A DNA stretch of 64,000 nucleotides from Diabrotica undecimpunctata. Taxonomy: Eukaryota; Arthropoda; Insecta; Coleoptera; Chrysomelidae. The notes under the pieces were generated by a model. The model did not search any database, was not told the DNA's origin, and was given only the letters and a program-made list of their open reading frames with translations. The DNA is taken from positions 25,197,644-25,261,643 of the forward strand of contig NC_092806.1 in assembly GCF_040954645.1 (NCBI RefSeq). The letters run 5' to 3'. The position numbers and the translations under genes were made by a program. Below are positions 36,884 to 47,486 of the stretch, in pieces. Within the stretch, counting starts at the first letter, position 1. The number at the start of each line of letters is the position of its first letter.

Positions 36884-37176
36884 TGAAGGTGGTAAAGACG
36901 TAGTATCCTTTATAAAATTAGGAAGACTAAGATGGGCAGGACATCTGGCAAGATCACAGCAGAACAACCCTCCTAGAAGAATCCTTATGTCACAACCTGT
37001 AGGAAGTAGAAAAAGGGGTAGACCAAAACTCAGATGGAGGGATGGTGTAGATGAGGATGGTAGACAAATAGGCGCAGCAAACTGGCAACAGTTGGCAATG
37101 GATAGAACTGACTGGCGTAATAGACTTGGGAAGGTCGAGGCTCTTTTATAGCGCTGTAGCACCAATGATGATGATG
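36884..37176 (+). mobile_element. 293-bp LINE 3' end, (GAT)n tail, 15-bp TSD
   Basis: Encodes LGRLRWAGHLARSQQNNPPR, SRKRGRPKLRWRDGVDEDGR and GAANWQQLAMDRTDWRNRLG, a stop, then accaatgatgatgatg. The 15-mer atatttatggaatta is present at 36869-36883 and 37177-37191 without a mismatch. This is a clean, probably young, severely 5'-truncated insertion. The open frame at 36843-37151 begins in target DNA and is not a gene. Confidence 0.92.
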
Positions 37177-37287
37177 ATATTTATGGAATTAATTGTCACT
37201 CTTTCCAGTCTAAAACCGTTCAGCTGCTCTCCTAATATTCACTTACCATATGACTAGTTTTATGTAAAATATATTACTACAACTTTG

Positions 37288-37307
37288 TAGGTTAGGTTAG
37301 GTTAGGT
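37288..37307. repeat. Short interstitial TTAGG repeat
   Basis: Four tandem TTAGG-type units (taggttaggttaggttaggt). TTAGG is the canonical insect telomere repeat. A run this short is common in insect genomes and does not show telomere proximity. Confidence 0.8.
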
Positions 37308-37384
37308 CAAAATATTATACATACAGAAGATTATTCACATGGAAATCACCTTAAGATACACCAGGCTATAAAAGATTTTGTAAC

Positions 37385-38385
37385 AGCATAAAATCAGTCA
37401 AGATATACCCAGGAGCCGATATCAAGTCAGACCATAACCCACTGATGGGCAAAATTAAGCTCAGGCTAAAGAAGATTCGGCGTGTGTATAACGGTATATA
37501 GAGAGCAATTTAAATACCGTTATTCAAACGGATGTAATGGACCAGCGGCTAGAAAACTTGCATATAGTTTCACAAATCATACAAGAGAAACTCCTTAAAC
37601 CACCAAAAATAAATAAAAAATCGGGGATGACAAACGAAATTTTAGATATGATGAAGGAATGGCGAAAGTTCAAAGATTAGGACATGCCATTATAAAAAAG
37701 GATAGATAAAAATATTTAAAAAGCAATTAGAAAAGCTAAGGATACGCGGCTAAGAGAAAACTGTGCGGAACAATATGCACAAAAAAGTTAAAGAAGCTGC
37801 AGGCTTATACAAGCCTGTAACAGATAACCAGGGTACACCACTAATAAGTGAGGAAGGGAAATTAGACACCTGGAAAAAATAACTTTTGCAGATGAAAAGC
37901 AGAATACCATTGAAGATACAGAATTCCAAACAGGACCCCCGATTTCCATCGAAGAACTCAAGTCAGTTTTTGAAAAGCTAAAGATGGTAAAGCTGTAGAG
38001 TCTGACAAGTTTTGTGCAAAATTCCTAAAACTTGTGGATGAACAAGTAGAGAACATGGACTTTCAAATACGAAAAAAACAAATACATGGTAGCGGCAGTA
38101 GTCAGTTATCGCGAAATATTAAATACGCTTCTTTTGGTAAACCAACAATCAATTCACCAACAAACTGCTACACATTACACATACCTTGGTATTAATGTAA
38201 ACAGCTAATGGGACCACTCTGCGAAAATAAAACAACGCATAGGAAACGCAATATCAGCGTTCGTAAAGATAAAGTCTCTTTTCAGAAGTCACAATTTACC
38301 ACTTGCTACCAAAATCTCTATCATCAGATGCTATGTATTTTCTACGTTATTATGTAGAGTAGAGGCTCAGAAACTTTCTGAAGCT
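37385..38385 (+). mobile_element. RTE-like LINE, left part, RT core deleted
   Basis: Starts in the end of an endonuclease (YPGADIKSDHNPLMGKIKL, frameshifted). The linker follows (TPLISEEGKLDTWKK, DGKAVESDKFCAKFLKLVDE). From about 38060 it jumps to the thumb region (THYTYLGINVNS, IKQRIGNAISAFVKIKSLF, ATKISIIRCYVFSTLL). The palm with motifs A, B and YADD is missing, so this copy had lost its catalytic core. It is split at 38386 by the 398-bp array. Confidence 0.75.
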
Positions 38386-39476
38386 ATTATCATCTTTATC
38401 AACGTCTGTTATACCTTGCATTTATAGAAGGTTCAGATTAAAGCAGAAATCTGAATTGTGTTTCGAAACTATTTTACGGATTTAATATCAGATGTCGCTA
38501 TTGCGTCCGTTTCGAAGCCATTTTATCGTTGCTTCCCAAAGACAGGAAAGATCTATTTTTCACGTTGAGAACGCATATGAATAACTGTTCTGATGAGCTT
38601 TATTAAAGCGAAATACATATAAACAGATACATAGACGATTTGTACGTGAAATGGAATCTTTACTATCTTTTTCATTTTATTCGGATCTTCTCTGTATGAG
38701 TACAAGAAACCAATTCGCTAACGATTTCTGCTTAGTTGAGGAGACATGTCGTGGAATGCAAATTTTAGATTCCCCATGTCTCTATTAACATCTTTATCAA
38801 CGTCTGTTATACCTTGCATTTATAGAAGGTTCAGATTAAAGCAGAAATCTGAATTGTGTTTCGAAACTATTTTACGGATTTAATATCAGATGTCGCTATT
38901 GCGTCCGTTTCGAAGCCATTTTATCGTTGCTTCCCAAAGACAGGAAAGATCTATTTTTCACGTTGAGAACGCATATGAATAACTGTTCTGATGAGCTTTA
39001 TTAAAGCGAAATACGTATAAACAGATACATAGACGATTTGTACGTGAAATGGAATCTTTACTATATTTTTCATTTTATTCGGATCTTCTCTGTATGAGTA
39101 CAAGAAACCAATTCGCTAACGATTTCTGCTTAGTTGAGGAGACATGTCGTGGAATGCAAATTTTAGATTCCCCATGTCTCTATTAACATCTTTATCAACG
39201 TCTGTTATACCTTGCAATTATAGAAGGTTCAGATTAAAGCAGAAATCTGAATTGTGTTTCGAAACTATTTTACGGATTTAATATCAGATGTCGCTATTGC
39301 GTCCGTTTCGAAGCCATTTTATCGTTGCTTCCAAAAGACAGGAAAGATCTATTTTTCACGTTGAGAACGCCTATGAATAACTGTTCTGATGAGCTTTATT
39401 AAAGCGAAATACGTATAAACAGATACATAGACGATTTGTACGTGAAATGGAATCTTTACTGTCTTTTTCATTTAAT
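38386..39476 (+). repeat. Tandem array, ~2.75 units of ~398 bp, 11-bp TSD
   Basis: Units start near 38386, 38785 and 39182. The landmark atctttatca recurs at 38392, 38791 and 39188. Units are almost identical, with a few substitutions and 1-2 bp indels. The array sits inside an RTE-like LINE, and tttctgaagct flanks it at 38375-38385 and 39477-39487, as a target duplication would. Units are non-coding as far as I can see. Relatives occur in inverse orientation at 11937-12367. Confidence 0.92.
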
Positions 39477-39860
39477 TTTCTGAAGCTTCTTTAGGAAAGC
39501 TTGAGGCCTTGGAGATGTGGTGTTACAGATGAATCTTAAGAATGTCATGGGTGGATCGTGTTACTAATGTTGAGTTCCTACGTAGAATGGTCAAGAAATG
39601 CGAGATTATTAACACAATCAAAGAGCGCACAATATCTTGGCCATGTTATGAGAAATAAACAGATATGTGGCTTGTTGCAACTGTTTTAGGGCAATCTGTT
39701 TGGAAAAAGAGGACCAGAGAGAAGAAAAATATCGTGATTTCAAAACCTAAGAAAGTGGTTTAATACGTCTGCAACCGTATTATCTCGAATAGCTGCAAGC
39801 AAAGGTAGGATGGCCATACTGCTAGCCAACATCCGGAACAAATAGGCACCGAAAGAAGAA
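39477..39860 (+). mobile_element. RTE-like LINE, right part with (GAA)-like tail
   Basis: Resumes the copy ending at 38385: SLGKLEALEMWCYR, ILRMSWVDRVTNVEFLRRMV, KKCEIINTIKE, then frameshifted C-terminal blocks (TVLGQSVWKKR..) and the end ggcaccgaaagaagaaaaag. Joining it to the left part restores the expected order of thumb and C-terminal blocks. Confidence 0.82.
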
Positions 39861-39884
39861 AAAGAACTTTGTAGGTGACATTTA

Positions 39885-40750
39885 AAAGGTTTATTGTACT
39901 GTAATTTTGGCACCCTTCTCGATCCCCTTTTTTATAAATCAATACTATAATTCCTCTGTTGTGTTCCTCCATATTTTATGAATTTCTTTGCTACTTTGCC
40001 CCCTTTCTATTTTAGGGGTTTTTAATTTATTTTTACATCTTCCTCTGTAAATCTTCCTATTTTTTCCTGTACGTTCCTGATCGCTCTTTTTTGTTACAAT
40101 GAGTTTCCTTTTTGTTTGTTAAAATATTCTCCCCTTATTCTGTTCATCTGTTTATCCTCAGATTCGTTTTCTACTTTATGGTTCTTTTCTCTACTTTTTA
40201 TAATGTCATCTGCCTTTTGCAATATCTTCTAGCTTCTTATTTAATCAGTAATTTTTCTTCTTTTTATTTATTGCATTGGGTTTTCCCATTCTTTCGTATT
40301 CCTTTTTGTTTTTTTTTTCTGACAAGTTGTTGACCAATGTCATTCTGATAAAATTATTTAGTGATCTTAGTATTTCGCAATGTTAATCGTACTAATCTTT
40401 TTCTCTTTTTATTGTTTTTTCGTATTACTTTTCTTGTTATTTTATATATTTTATTTTCTTTTAATTTTTGACATCTTTCGTTTATGATTAAATATTTACT
40501 CAAAGGGTTGAATATATTTTTATTTATCTTTTATTTTAAACTCTTCTAATTCATTAACTAGAGTTTGTTTTGCCTTGATAACTTTCTTGCATTTGAGCCT
40601 ATTCATTTTTGTTACTACCAAGAAGTGATCTGCGTCGGCCTTTGTCTCTCTGTAAGATCGTATACCTAGTATTTTCTGAACTAAATATTTTGTTGTTAAA
40701 ACGAAGTTGAGTTGATTTTTACTACTTCCAGCTAGACGGAAGGGCATGAA
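39885..40750 (-). mobile_element. Degraded LINE, endonuclease to RT start
   Basis: On the minus strand the end of an endonuclease (LGIRSYRETKADADHFLVVTK, 40600-40700) is followed by ~500 bp of decayed linker. The RT start then reads GIIVLIYKKGDREGCQNYST and INLLNVTYKV (39890-39985). The order is that of a LINE ORF. The text ends at about 39885 without the palm. Confidence 0.65.
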
Positions 40751-40847
40751 GTGACGTTCCGTTGCGTTGTGTGTTCCTCAAATTTGTGGTTCCGATAAGG
40801 CTTGCCTTCCGGATACCTGTCTAACGTTTGTGTAATTTGTTTCAAAC

Positions 40848-41412
40848 GACAATTTATCTCTGGTCTGACTTGATTAGCGGACAATGCTACATAGGCAGAT
40901 CTGTCAAATAATAACGCAGGTATCCTAAGGCCAGCTCAACGATTACAGAAACCTGCGAAAGCATGACCTATCGATCCTTTTGGCTAAGAGCGTTCAGCGA
41001 GATGTTTCAGAAAAAATTCTACAGGGATAACTATGGCAGGTGTGTGGTGACGGCCAACCATTTATAGCAGCGACGCTTATTGATCTTTTAATATCGGCTC
41101 TTCTTATCATTGCAAAAAAGAATTTTTCAAGTAGTTAGACTGATGATTCGTCCTTGCAATATGTAAGATTCTAACTCAGTACGATAGAAACCAACCGTAA
41201 GTTCGGACTTTTGATTAACGCAATTAATAGAGCGGGTAATGGTGTGAATCTAAAATCTATGGTATTATGTCTGAACGTTTCTACGGCTGTATCTTTTTTA
41301 GTCAAAGTTGGCAGCGATATCTCTTGGAGTTCCGAAAGTCGAAAGGCTCAAAACAGTATGACTTTACTAGGCAATCGTAGTTTGCTACGATTGTCGCATA
41401 AGCCCTTACTCA
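40848..41412 (+). pseudogene. Divergent large-subunit rRNA 3' end
   Basis: The order of universal 28S/23S landmarks is kept. These are tctgtcaaataataacgcag and ccagctcaac...acagaaacc, then cctatcgatccttttggc, tcagaaaaaattctacaggg with ACAGGGATAAC at 41021-41031 (peptidyl-transferase region), and tatcggctcttcttatcatt. A sarcin-ricin-like AGTACGATAGAAACC follows at 41178-41192, where 28S has AGTACGAGAGGAACC. The end reads ttatgtctgaacg, then ttgctacgattg...taagccc. The block between the tatcatt region and the sarcin-ricin loop is shortened. The eukaryote-type 3' end argues against a bacterial origin. Changes at near-invariant sites suggest an old pseudogene or foreign rDNA. Open frames across it are spurious. 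Confidence 0.8.
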
Positions 41413-41762
41413 CGTTGAGACTATCTGTTTATAGTAAGGTATATTTTCAACAATAAACTGGAACTTGGAACTCGAAATTGTCTGTAGAAGACTTACGTAC
41501 CTGGCAGGGTGTTGTATCTGGTACAGCATTTTTTTCTTTGCGATATATTGGGACTCACCCTTTAGGTTGCAGATTTGTTCTGTCGGTTCGAAGAGACCCA
41601 TGATATATATTAAAAAATAAAGCTGTTATAATTCCTTTTAAATGTTGTTCTCTAAAGTTACAATTAATAGGTCGATATTTTTAAGTTGCACTTCAAAACT
41701 TTAATTGTTTTATTAAAGTTTAACTCCACAATAACCACTTTATTAACTCCACAATAATCACT
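41413..41762. other. AT-rich spacer
   Basis: Contains an imperfect 21-22 bp direct repeat (ttaactccacaata.. twice, 41719-41762). Otherwise no feature. Confidence 0.5.
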
Positions 41763-41941
41763 CAGTGGTGGATAAACGGGAGTAAAAATAGGGAAATCCC
41801 TCTTCAAGACGTTCCAAAATTAAAGAAAACTTATTATTTATGTCTTTTTTGTAGTTTGGGTTTTTGGTTGGTGTTTCATTGGAAGTTCCCTCCACAAGTT
41901 GGAAGTTCACCTCTCAAGGCAAATGTCTAGATCCGCCACTG
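41763..41941. mobile_element. Candidate hAT-like MITE, 179 bp
   Basis: The left end cagtggtggat and the complement of the right end cagtggcggat match at 10 of 11 positions. The CAGTGGCGGATC type of terminus is common in hAT elements. The flanking 8-mers taatcact (41755-41762) and ggatcact (41942-41949) agree at 6 of 8, as an aged 8-bp hAT target duplication would. There is no coding capacity. Confidence 0.6.
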
Positions 41942-43018
41942 GGATCACTACGCTACCATACTCATGTATGTGCTTTACTTGATACACTAAAGATGTATAT
42001 TGCTTAAAAACTGCTTTTGCATTTCTTGCTTTATTATATTAAGTGTCATAGACAATAAATTGTTTTATCTACGTTTAATGAGTTAAACAAATAAGTGTTT
42101 TAAATGATTGAATAGGGTAGTTTCTGTAATTCCCTCGTATTTCATTTTCACTAAAAGATACAGAACCATCTACAATTGCCGCCACCAACGGAAGAGAACA
42201 GTAACAATTATTAATCAACTATGTAGGTGGATGCAATACAGTTACAAAAGAGCATCTGCGTTTGATTGTATCAGCAGATTACTGATTATTTTCCGAGAAT
42301 AAGGTTGTTCCTCTGCTATAGTTCCAAATAAGGGGACATATGTGCGAGGTGCTGCATAAATTGTTCGGCGTAATCGTCGGTTTTGCAATTGGAACTCCTG
42401 CTTGACGAATGATGAGACGTTAGAAGGTTAGTTCAGCGTTAAATAATGCCATCTTCCTACTTGTTTTATGTCTAGGAATATGTTTCATTCATTGTGTAAA
42501 GGCATAGTTAATTATCGCCCGCGATTAAAAATCTTCTAAGAAAGGAAATATGTTTCATTCCTTTCTATGAATTATATTAATTGTTCTATAATGTGTTCCC
42601 TGTAAAAAAAAGATATAGGCCAACAACGCCAACGTGTTTTAAATTATAAATTGTTTAATTACATTTGCCAAATACGCTACTATTTTCAATGATGTTATAT
42701 CAGTTATATAGTCAAATTGCTTAACACAAACTATGTTTTTTGTTAGATTTAAATGAACTGCGATATTTATCTTCATGTCCTGTAGTTAAATTATCCAACG
42801 GTAATGATCGTCATAGCAAATACTTCACGCTATTCTATCTTCAAAAAATCTATAGAATATTGTCCTGCGTTTCATGTCTAGGTCAAATTTCGATTGATTA
42901 TCAATAAGTTGTCTTTTTTACACAATTTAAACCCTACATTGTTCACTTAGAATCAGTTGTAGTATTCGATGTAGCTTTCTTCTCAATATTTAAACCACCT
43001 AATATTTTTTTCCGAGAA
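41942..43018. other. AT-rich spacer
   Basis: No recognised gene. The open frame at 42108-42302 has no family motif. Confidence 0.5.
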
Positions 43019-43190
43019 GTGTGATCCGGATCACACGGGTAAACCCCGGTAAACCTGAGCAACCCTACTGGAGACTGGGTAACCAACCCCAGTGGAAGGT
43101 GGGGTCAGGGCTGACGCGGAAGGGAGAAATGGTCCTCCGAAAAGGGGGTTGGGAAGTGGGTTAACACCCCCCTCCCGTAAAAAAAATTTA
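43019..43190 (+). promoter_or_regulatory. RTE-like LINE 5' untranslated region with 18-bp palindrome
   Basis: It begins with gtgtgatccggatcacac (43019-43036), a perfect palindrome. A GC-rich tract follows (ccccggtaaacctgag, gggtcagggctgacgc, aaaagggggttggg) that contrasts with the surrounding AT-rich DNA, then the endonuclease frame. In RTE-like LINEs the 5' UTR carries the internal promoter. That role is inferred. Confidence 0.6.
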
Positions 43191-44756
43191 CGTTACGGAA
43201 AATTCACAACAATCTGCCGGACGGTCTATTTGTCGACGACTTGGCAAACGAAATAAGGCTAATGATATTGGATTATTCACTTGGAACGTTCGTACGCTTT
43301 ATAGCACAGGGAAGCTAAGATGTCTCTTAAAAACGCTAAATGAATACTCAGCAGACATTATAGCACTCCAAGAAATTAGATGGACAGGTAGCGGCAGCCT
43401 GGAGAAAAAGGACTACGCTCTATACTACAGCGGACATGAAAGCAATCACACTTTTGGCGTAGGCTTTATACTAAACAAACACGTAAAATCAACAGTCATA
43501 GCTTTCGACCCAATAAGCCCAAGAATATGTAGATTGCGAATAAGGGGCAGGTTCTTTAACTACAGTATTATCAACGTCCATGCTCCAACTGAAGATAAGG
43601 AAGACGAGGAGAAAGATCTATTTTATGAGGAAGTGGAAAGCACTTATAGGAAATGCCAGAACAATGACATAAAAATTATTATTGGCGATCTTAATGCTAA
43701 AGTTGGGCAAGAGACAACCTACAGACCCACTATTGGTGAACAAAGTCTCCATACGGTCAGTAACCAAAATGGTTTACGGCTGGTTGAACTCGCGGCATCG
43801 TTAGGAATGGTGGTAGTAAGTACGTGCTTTCCCCACAAAAACATCCATAAAGCTACATGGCAGTCACCAGACGGCCAGACCAAAAATCAAATCGACCACG
43901 TACTTATAGATAGTCGACATTTTTATGATGTACTGGACGTAAGAGCATGTAGAGGTGCTAATATAGACTCCGACCACTACCTTATAAAAGCAAAATTTAG
44001 AGCACGGATATCCAACGCAAAAAAAGGTCACAGCACAAAATCCACAAAATATAATATTGAGGTGCTAAAATCTGAAACTGCTAGAGCTAATTACATGAGA
44101 ATATTAAACGAAGCGTTACCAACAATCGAAGAAAATCTAAGTATAGACTAAGTATAGAAGAACATTGGACTAAATGTAAAGAAGCTATGCACACAGCGGC
44201 TGAAACTGTATTAAAACCTATCAAGACCAAAAAAAACGAAGATTGGTTCGATGAAGAGTGCAGACATATCAACCAACAAAAAAACGAAGCATATAAGAGA
44301 CTCCAGCAGCGCAAAACGAGATTAACTCTGGAAGATTATGAAAATCTTAGAAGAGAAGAAAAGATAATGTTTAGAAGAAAAAAGAAAGAACAATACGAAC
44401 ACGCTCTAAACGAAATTGTTAACCACCACAATGGAAAAGACTCACGAAAATTCTACCAACAGATAAACAGCTGCAAAAAAGAATTCAAACCCAGAATAAT
44501 AGCCTGTAAAGATAGGGACGGTTCTATAATTAGTAACAAAGAACAGATACTAAACAGATGGGCGGACTATTTTGAAGAACTGCTTAGCGGCAACCACGAA
44601 GATGGCGAGACTGAGGATCCCATGTTTCAAATGAATGAAGATGATCGGCAACCACCCCCCACCGAAGAAGAAATTAGAGAAGCCATTGCAACACTGAAAA
44701 ATAATAAAGCTCCCGGTTCGGATAATCTCCCTTCCGAACTTTTCAAAAATGATTGA
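43190..44756 (+). pseudogene. RTE-like LINE ORF, endonuclease plus linker
   Basis: The endonuclease half shows the APE-type residues in order: TWNVRTLY (Asn), IIALQEIRWTG (Glu), NVHAPTEDKEDEE, IIGDLNAKVGQE (Asp, Asn), ATWQSPDGQTKNQIDHVLI (Asp, His) and SDHYLIKAK (Asp, His). Such sequences are often annotated as craniofacial development protein 2-like. After 44152 the frame shifts and continues at 44160-44756 through the linker (NEDWFDEECRHINQQKNEAY, EQYEHALNEIV, NRWADYFEELLSG) to the RT start (LKNNKAPGSDNLPSELF), where it stops. The shift is caused by an 11-bp tandem duplication. The RT is absent. Preservation is good, so insertion was fairly recent. Confidence 0.88.
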
Positions 44757-44849
44757 TTCGTGGACACATTACATATTCACGCTTCTACTCAATATAACAT
44801 CACAGAACAAACTCAACATGTGATCATTGTTTGTGTTAGTTATCTGTAG
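44757..44849. other. Junction between two opposed LINEs
   Basis: About 90 bases of AT-rich sequence separate the truncated end of the plus-strand LINE from the (GAA)n tail of the minus-strand LINE. No target duplication was identified for either. Confidence 0.5.
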
Positions 44850-46560
44850 CTGATCTTCTTCTTCTTCAGTGCCTTATCCGGTCCGGATGTTGGCGATCAT
44901 CAAGGCTATCAAGGTTTTGTTGACTGCTCTGCGAAACAGCTCCGCTGAGGTCATCCCAAACCATTGTCGGAGATTTTTCAACCACGAGATACGACGGCGT
45001 CCCGGTCCTCTTCTGCCAAATACTTTACCCTGCATAACAAGTTGAAGAATTCGATATTTTTCTTCGTTCCGCATCACGTGGCCGAAGTACTCAAGCTTAC
45101 GTTGTTTAATTAAATTAAGCATTTCTTTTTCTTTTGTCATGCGCTGTAGGACCTCAACGTTGGTGACATGGTCCACATAAGATATTTTTAGTATCCTTCT
45201 GTATATCCACATCTCGAAGGCTTCGATTCGTTTTTCAGTGGCTTGCGTCAGTGTCCAGGCTTCAACTCCATATAGTAACACTGGAAGAACGTAGCACCTC
45301 ACTATCCGCATCTTGGTTCCCAAACTGAGATCACTGCAGCACAGCAAGGATCTCAACTTAATAAATGTAGACCGTGCCATTTCAATTCTGGATCTAATCT
45401 CTTGAGCGTAGTCCCATTGTACGTTGAGGGTAGTTCCGAGGTAAGTGAATCTGTCGACTCTCTGGATCTCTTCGCTACCTGCCATTAGTGCCCCGGGATC
45501 TAAATTTGTACGGCTGACAACCATGAATTTAGTTTTCTTAATATTAAGGTTCAGTCCGTATGATACGCTCACAGTTCGCACTCGGTCTAGTAAGGCCTGC
45601 AGATCGTTTAGGCTGGTTGCTAGTAACACAGTGTCATCGGCGTAGCGGATATTATTGATGTATTCACCGTTCACTCGGATTCCCATGTCTAGGTTTGTGA
45701 GGGCTTCATTAAAAATCTCCTCAGTGTAGATATTGAAAAGAGTCGGCGATAGCACACATCCTTGCCTTACTCCTCGCATGATCTTCACTTGGTCGGTCAG
45801 TTGGTCTTCGACCTTGACTTGAGCACGCTGTTCCAGTATAAATTCATGATGATCCGAATGTCCTTCTCATCCAATCCTACTCTTTGTAGTGCGGTGACCA
45901 TCTTCTGGTGCTGACAACGGTCAAATGCCTTGGCGTAGTCAATAAAACAAATATAGACATCACAACTGACATCGCGGCATCTCTGAAGTAGGACTTGTAA
46001 GGTGAAAAGTGCTTCACGTGTACCCATAGAATTGCGGAATCCGAATTTCATTTCACCGACATTTTCTTCGCATTTCTTGTAAATTCTGGCATGTATGATT
46101 TTAAGAAAAATTTTAAGTGCATGACTCATAAGACTGATAGTTCGGAAATCTTCGCACGTTTTCGCAGATCGTTTTTTTGGTAGCGTTACAAATGTTGACA
46201 ATAGCCATTCATCTGGGATATTACCTGAATCGTATATGGCGTTGAACAGTTCAGTTAACTCCTTTGTGCTCACTTCACTCATCACCTTAATAAGTTCAAC
46301 GGGTATTTCGTCCGGACCTGTAGCCTTACCATTCTTAGACTGTTTTAAAGCAGCCTTTATTTCGCTTTCTAGAATTGACGGCCCTATCATGCAATTTATT
46401 TCCGGAAGGTTGCTGCGGTCGTCCCAGAAAAGTTCTTCGATATATATTTTCCAGGTAACCAACTTCTCATTCACTGTCGTCGCCAGATTACCGTCTTTAT
46501 TTATGAGGAGGTGTGTGTTTCTCCTCTTGTATTGACAGTGGACTACTACATACATCCTTA
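44850..46560 (-). pseudogene. RTE-like LINE reverse transcriptase, one main frameshift
   Basis: Two long minus-strand frames (46555-45797 and 45788-44874) carry the full RT. In order they show the linker (WKIYIEELFW, KNGKATGPDEIPVELIKVM), DFRTISLMSHALKIFLKII, FGFRNSMGTREALFT, motif A as CFIDYAKAFDR, motif B as GVRQGCVLSPTLFN, catalytic NNIRYADDTVLLA, NIKKTKFMVV and FTYLGTTLN. The C-terminus follows (WIYRRILKISYVDHVTN, RKLEYFGHVMRNEEKY, RRRISWLKNLRQWFG). A single lost base near 45835 separates the frames. The 3' end is a gaagaagaagaag tail (complement of 44853-44865). The 5' endonuclease is missing. All catalytic residues are present. Confidence 0.92.
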
Positions 46561-46939
46561 ACTGTTAAAAATGTTTTTATCTGTTCGTTAGAATTAAAGG
46601 GTGGAAGTCCATTTTCACAGAAATGGAGGTATGCAGCCAATAATACACTTAAAGGTATTATCTTTCGAATGTTGCTTAATAGGTGGTTGTCCAGGTAATA
46701 TTACTAAAATTGCAAGTCGGATGTCCACTATGATATTCGTTGCAAAAAGCCTATGTGGTAGATCGGTCTTTTTTGTATGGCACACTGACTCTTAAAATGA
46801 CGATAATCTAATTTCTATGGACAACCGCCTATCAGCTGTGTAAAAAAAGAGGTTATAAGCTAATGTTTTTGCATGGTTTATAGATGAAAGTAACTTTTTT
46901 CTTTATTGAGATTAATGTGATAATAAAGAACAACCAGAA
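46561..46939. other. Spacer
   Basis: No recognised feature. Small open frames at 46513-46795 have no family motif. Confidence 0.5.
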
Positions 46940-47486
46940 ATGTCTGAATCAAGAGCAAATGAAGGTAAGTGAACTTTTTTCTGTGTACCTACTGTGAAAA
47001 TATTTAAACTTTCGTACCTATCCTTTCTACACAATACTAACTTAAAGTAGGTACAGAATTGTTGTGACGTTTAACCTACTTTTCCATGCTTAATAACAAG
47101 AGCTTAATTTTTAGTAAATCTATTAAAGCAGTATCGCAATAATTGAAGCATTGTTATTTTTCAGACATTCCTGATGTTCACTCTGCTTATGTGCCTGAAT
47201 CCGATTCATCTAATAAGCAAAATCATATTTACGTTCATGAGCACCATAAAACCTACTGTCAGTTAAAGCCTGTTATGTTTAATGATGTTGCCTATCAAAA
47301 TTTCTCCATGGATGAAGAAACTGAGAGTGAAAACAGATTTGATTAACCTTCTTGTAGTAGATATTTTGACTTTGCCAATGAAAATTTCTTCATGGATGAA
47401 GAAATTGGGAGTGAAAACATATTTTTATGAACTTTATTGTAGTAGATATTCTGACAATTCTGTGGATGACATAACATATAAACTAG

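Noticed and set aside
41211..41456. 81-residue open frame on the plus strand
   Set aside because: It lies across the LSU rRNA segment, whose conserved landmarks explain the sequence better than any protein.
45445..46535. Plus-strand open frames opposite 45-46.5 kb
   Set aside because: Antisense to the minus-strand RTE-like RT with YADD and motif A; no motifs of their own.
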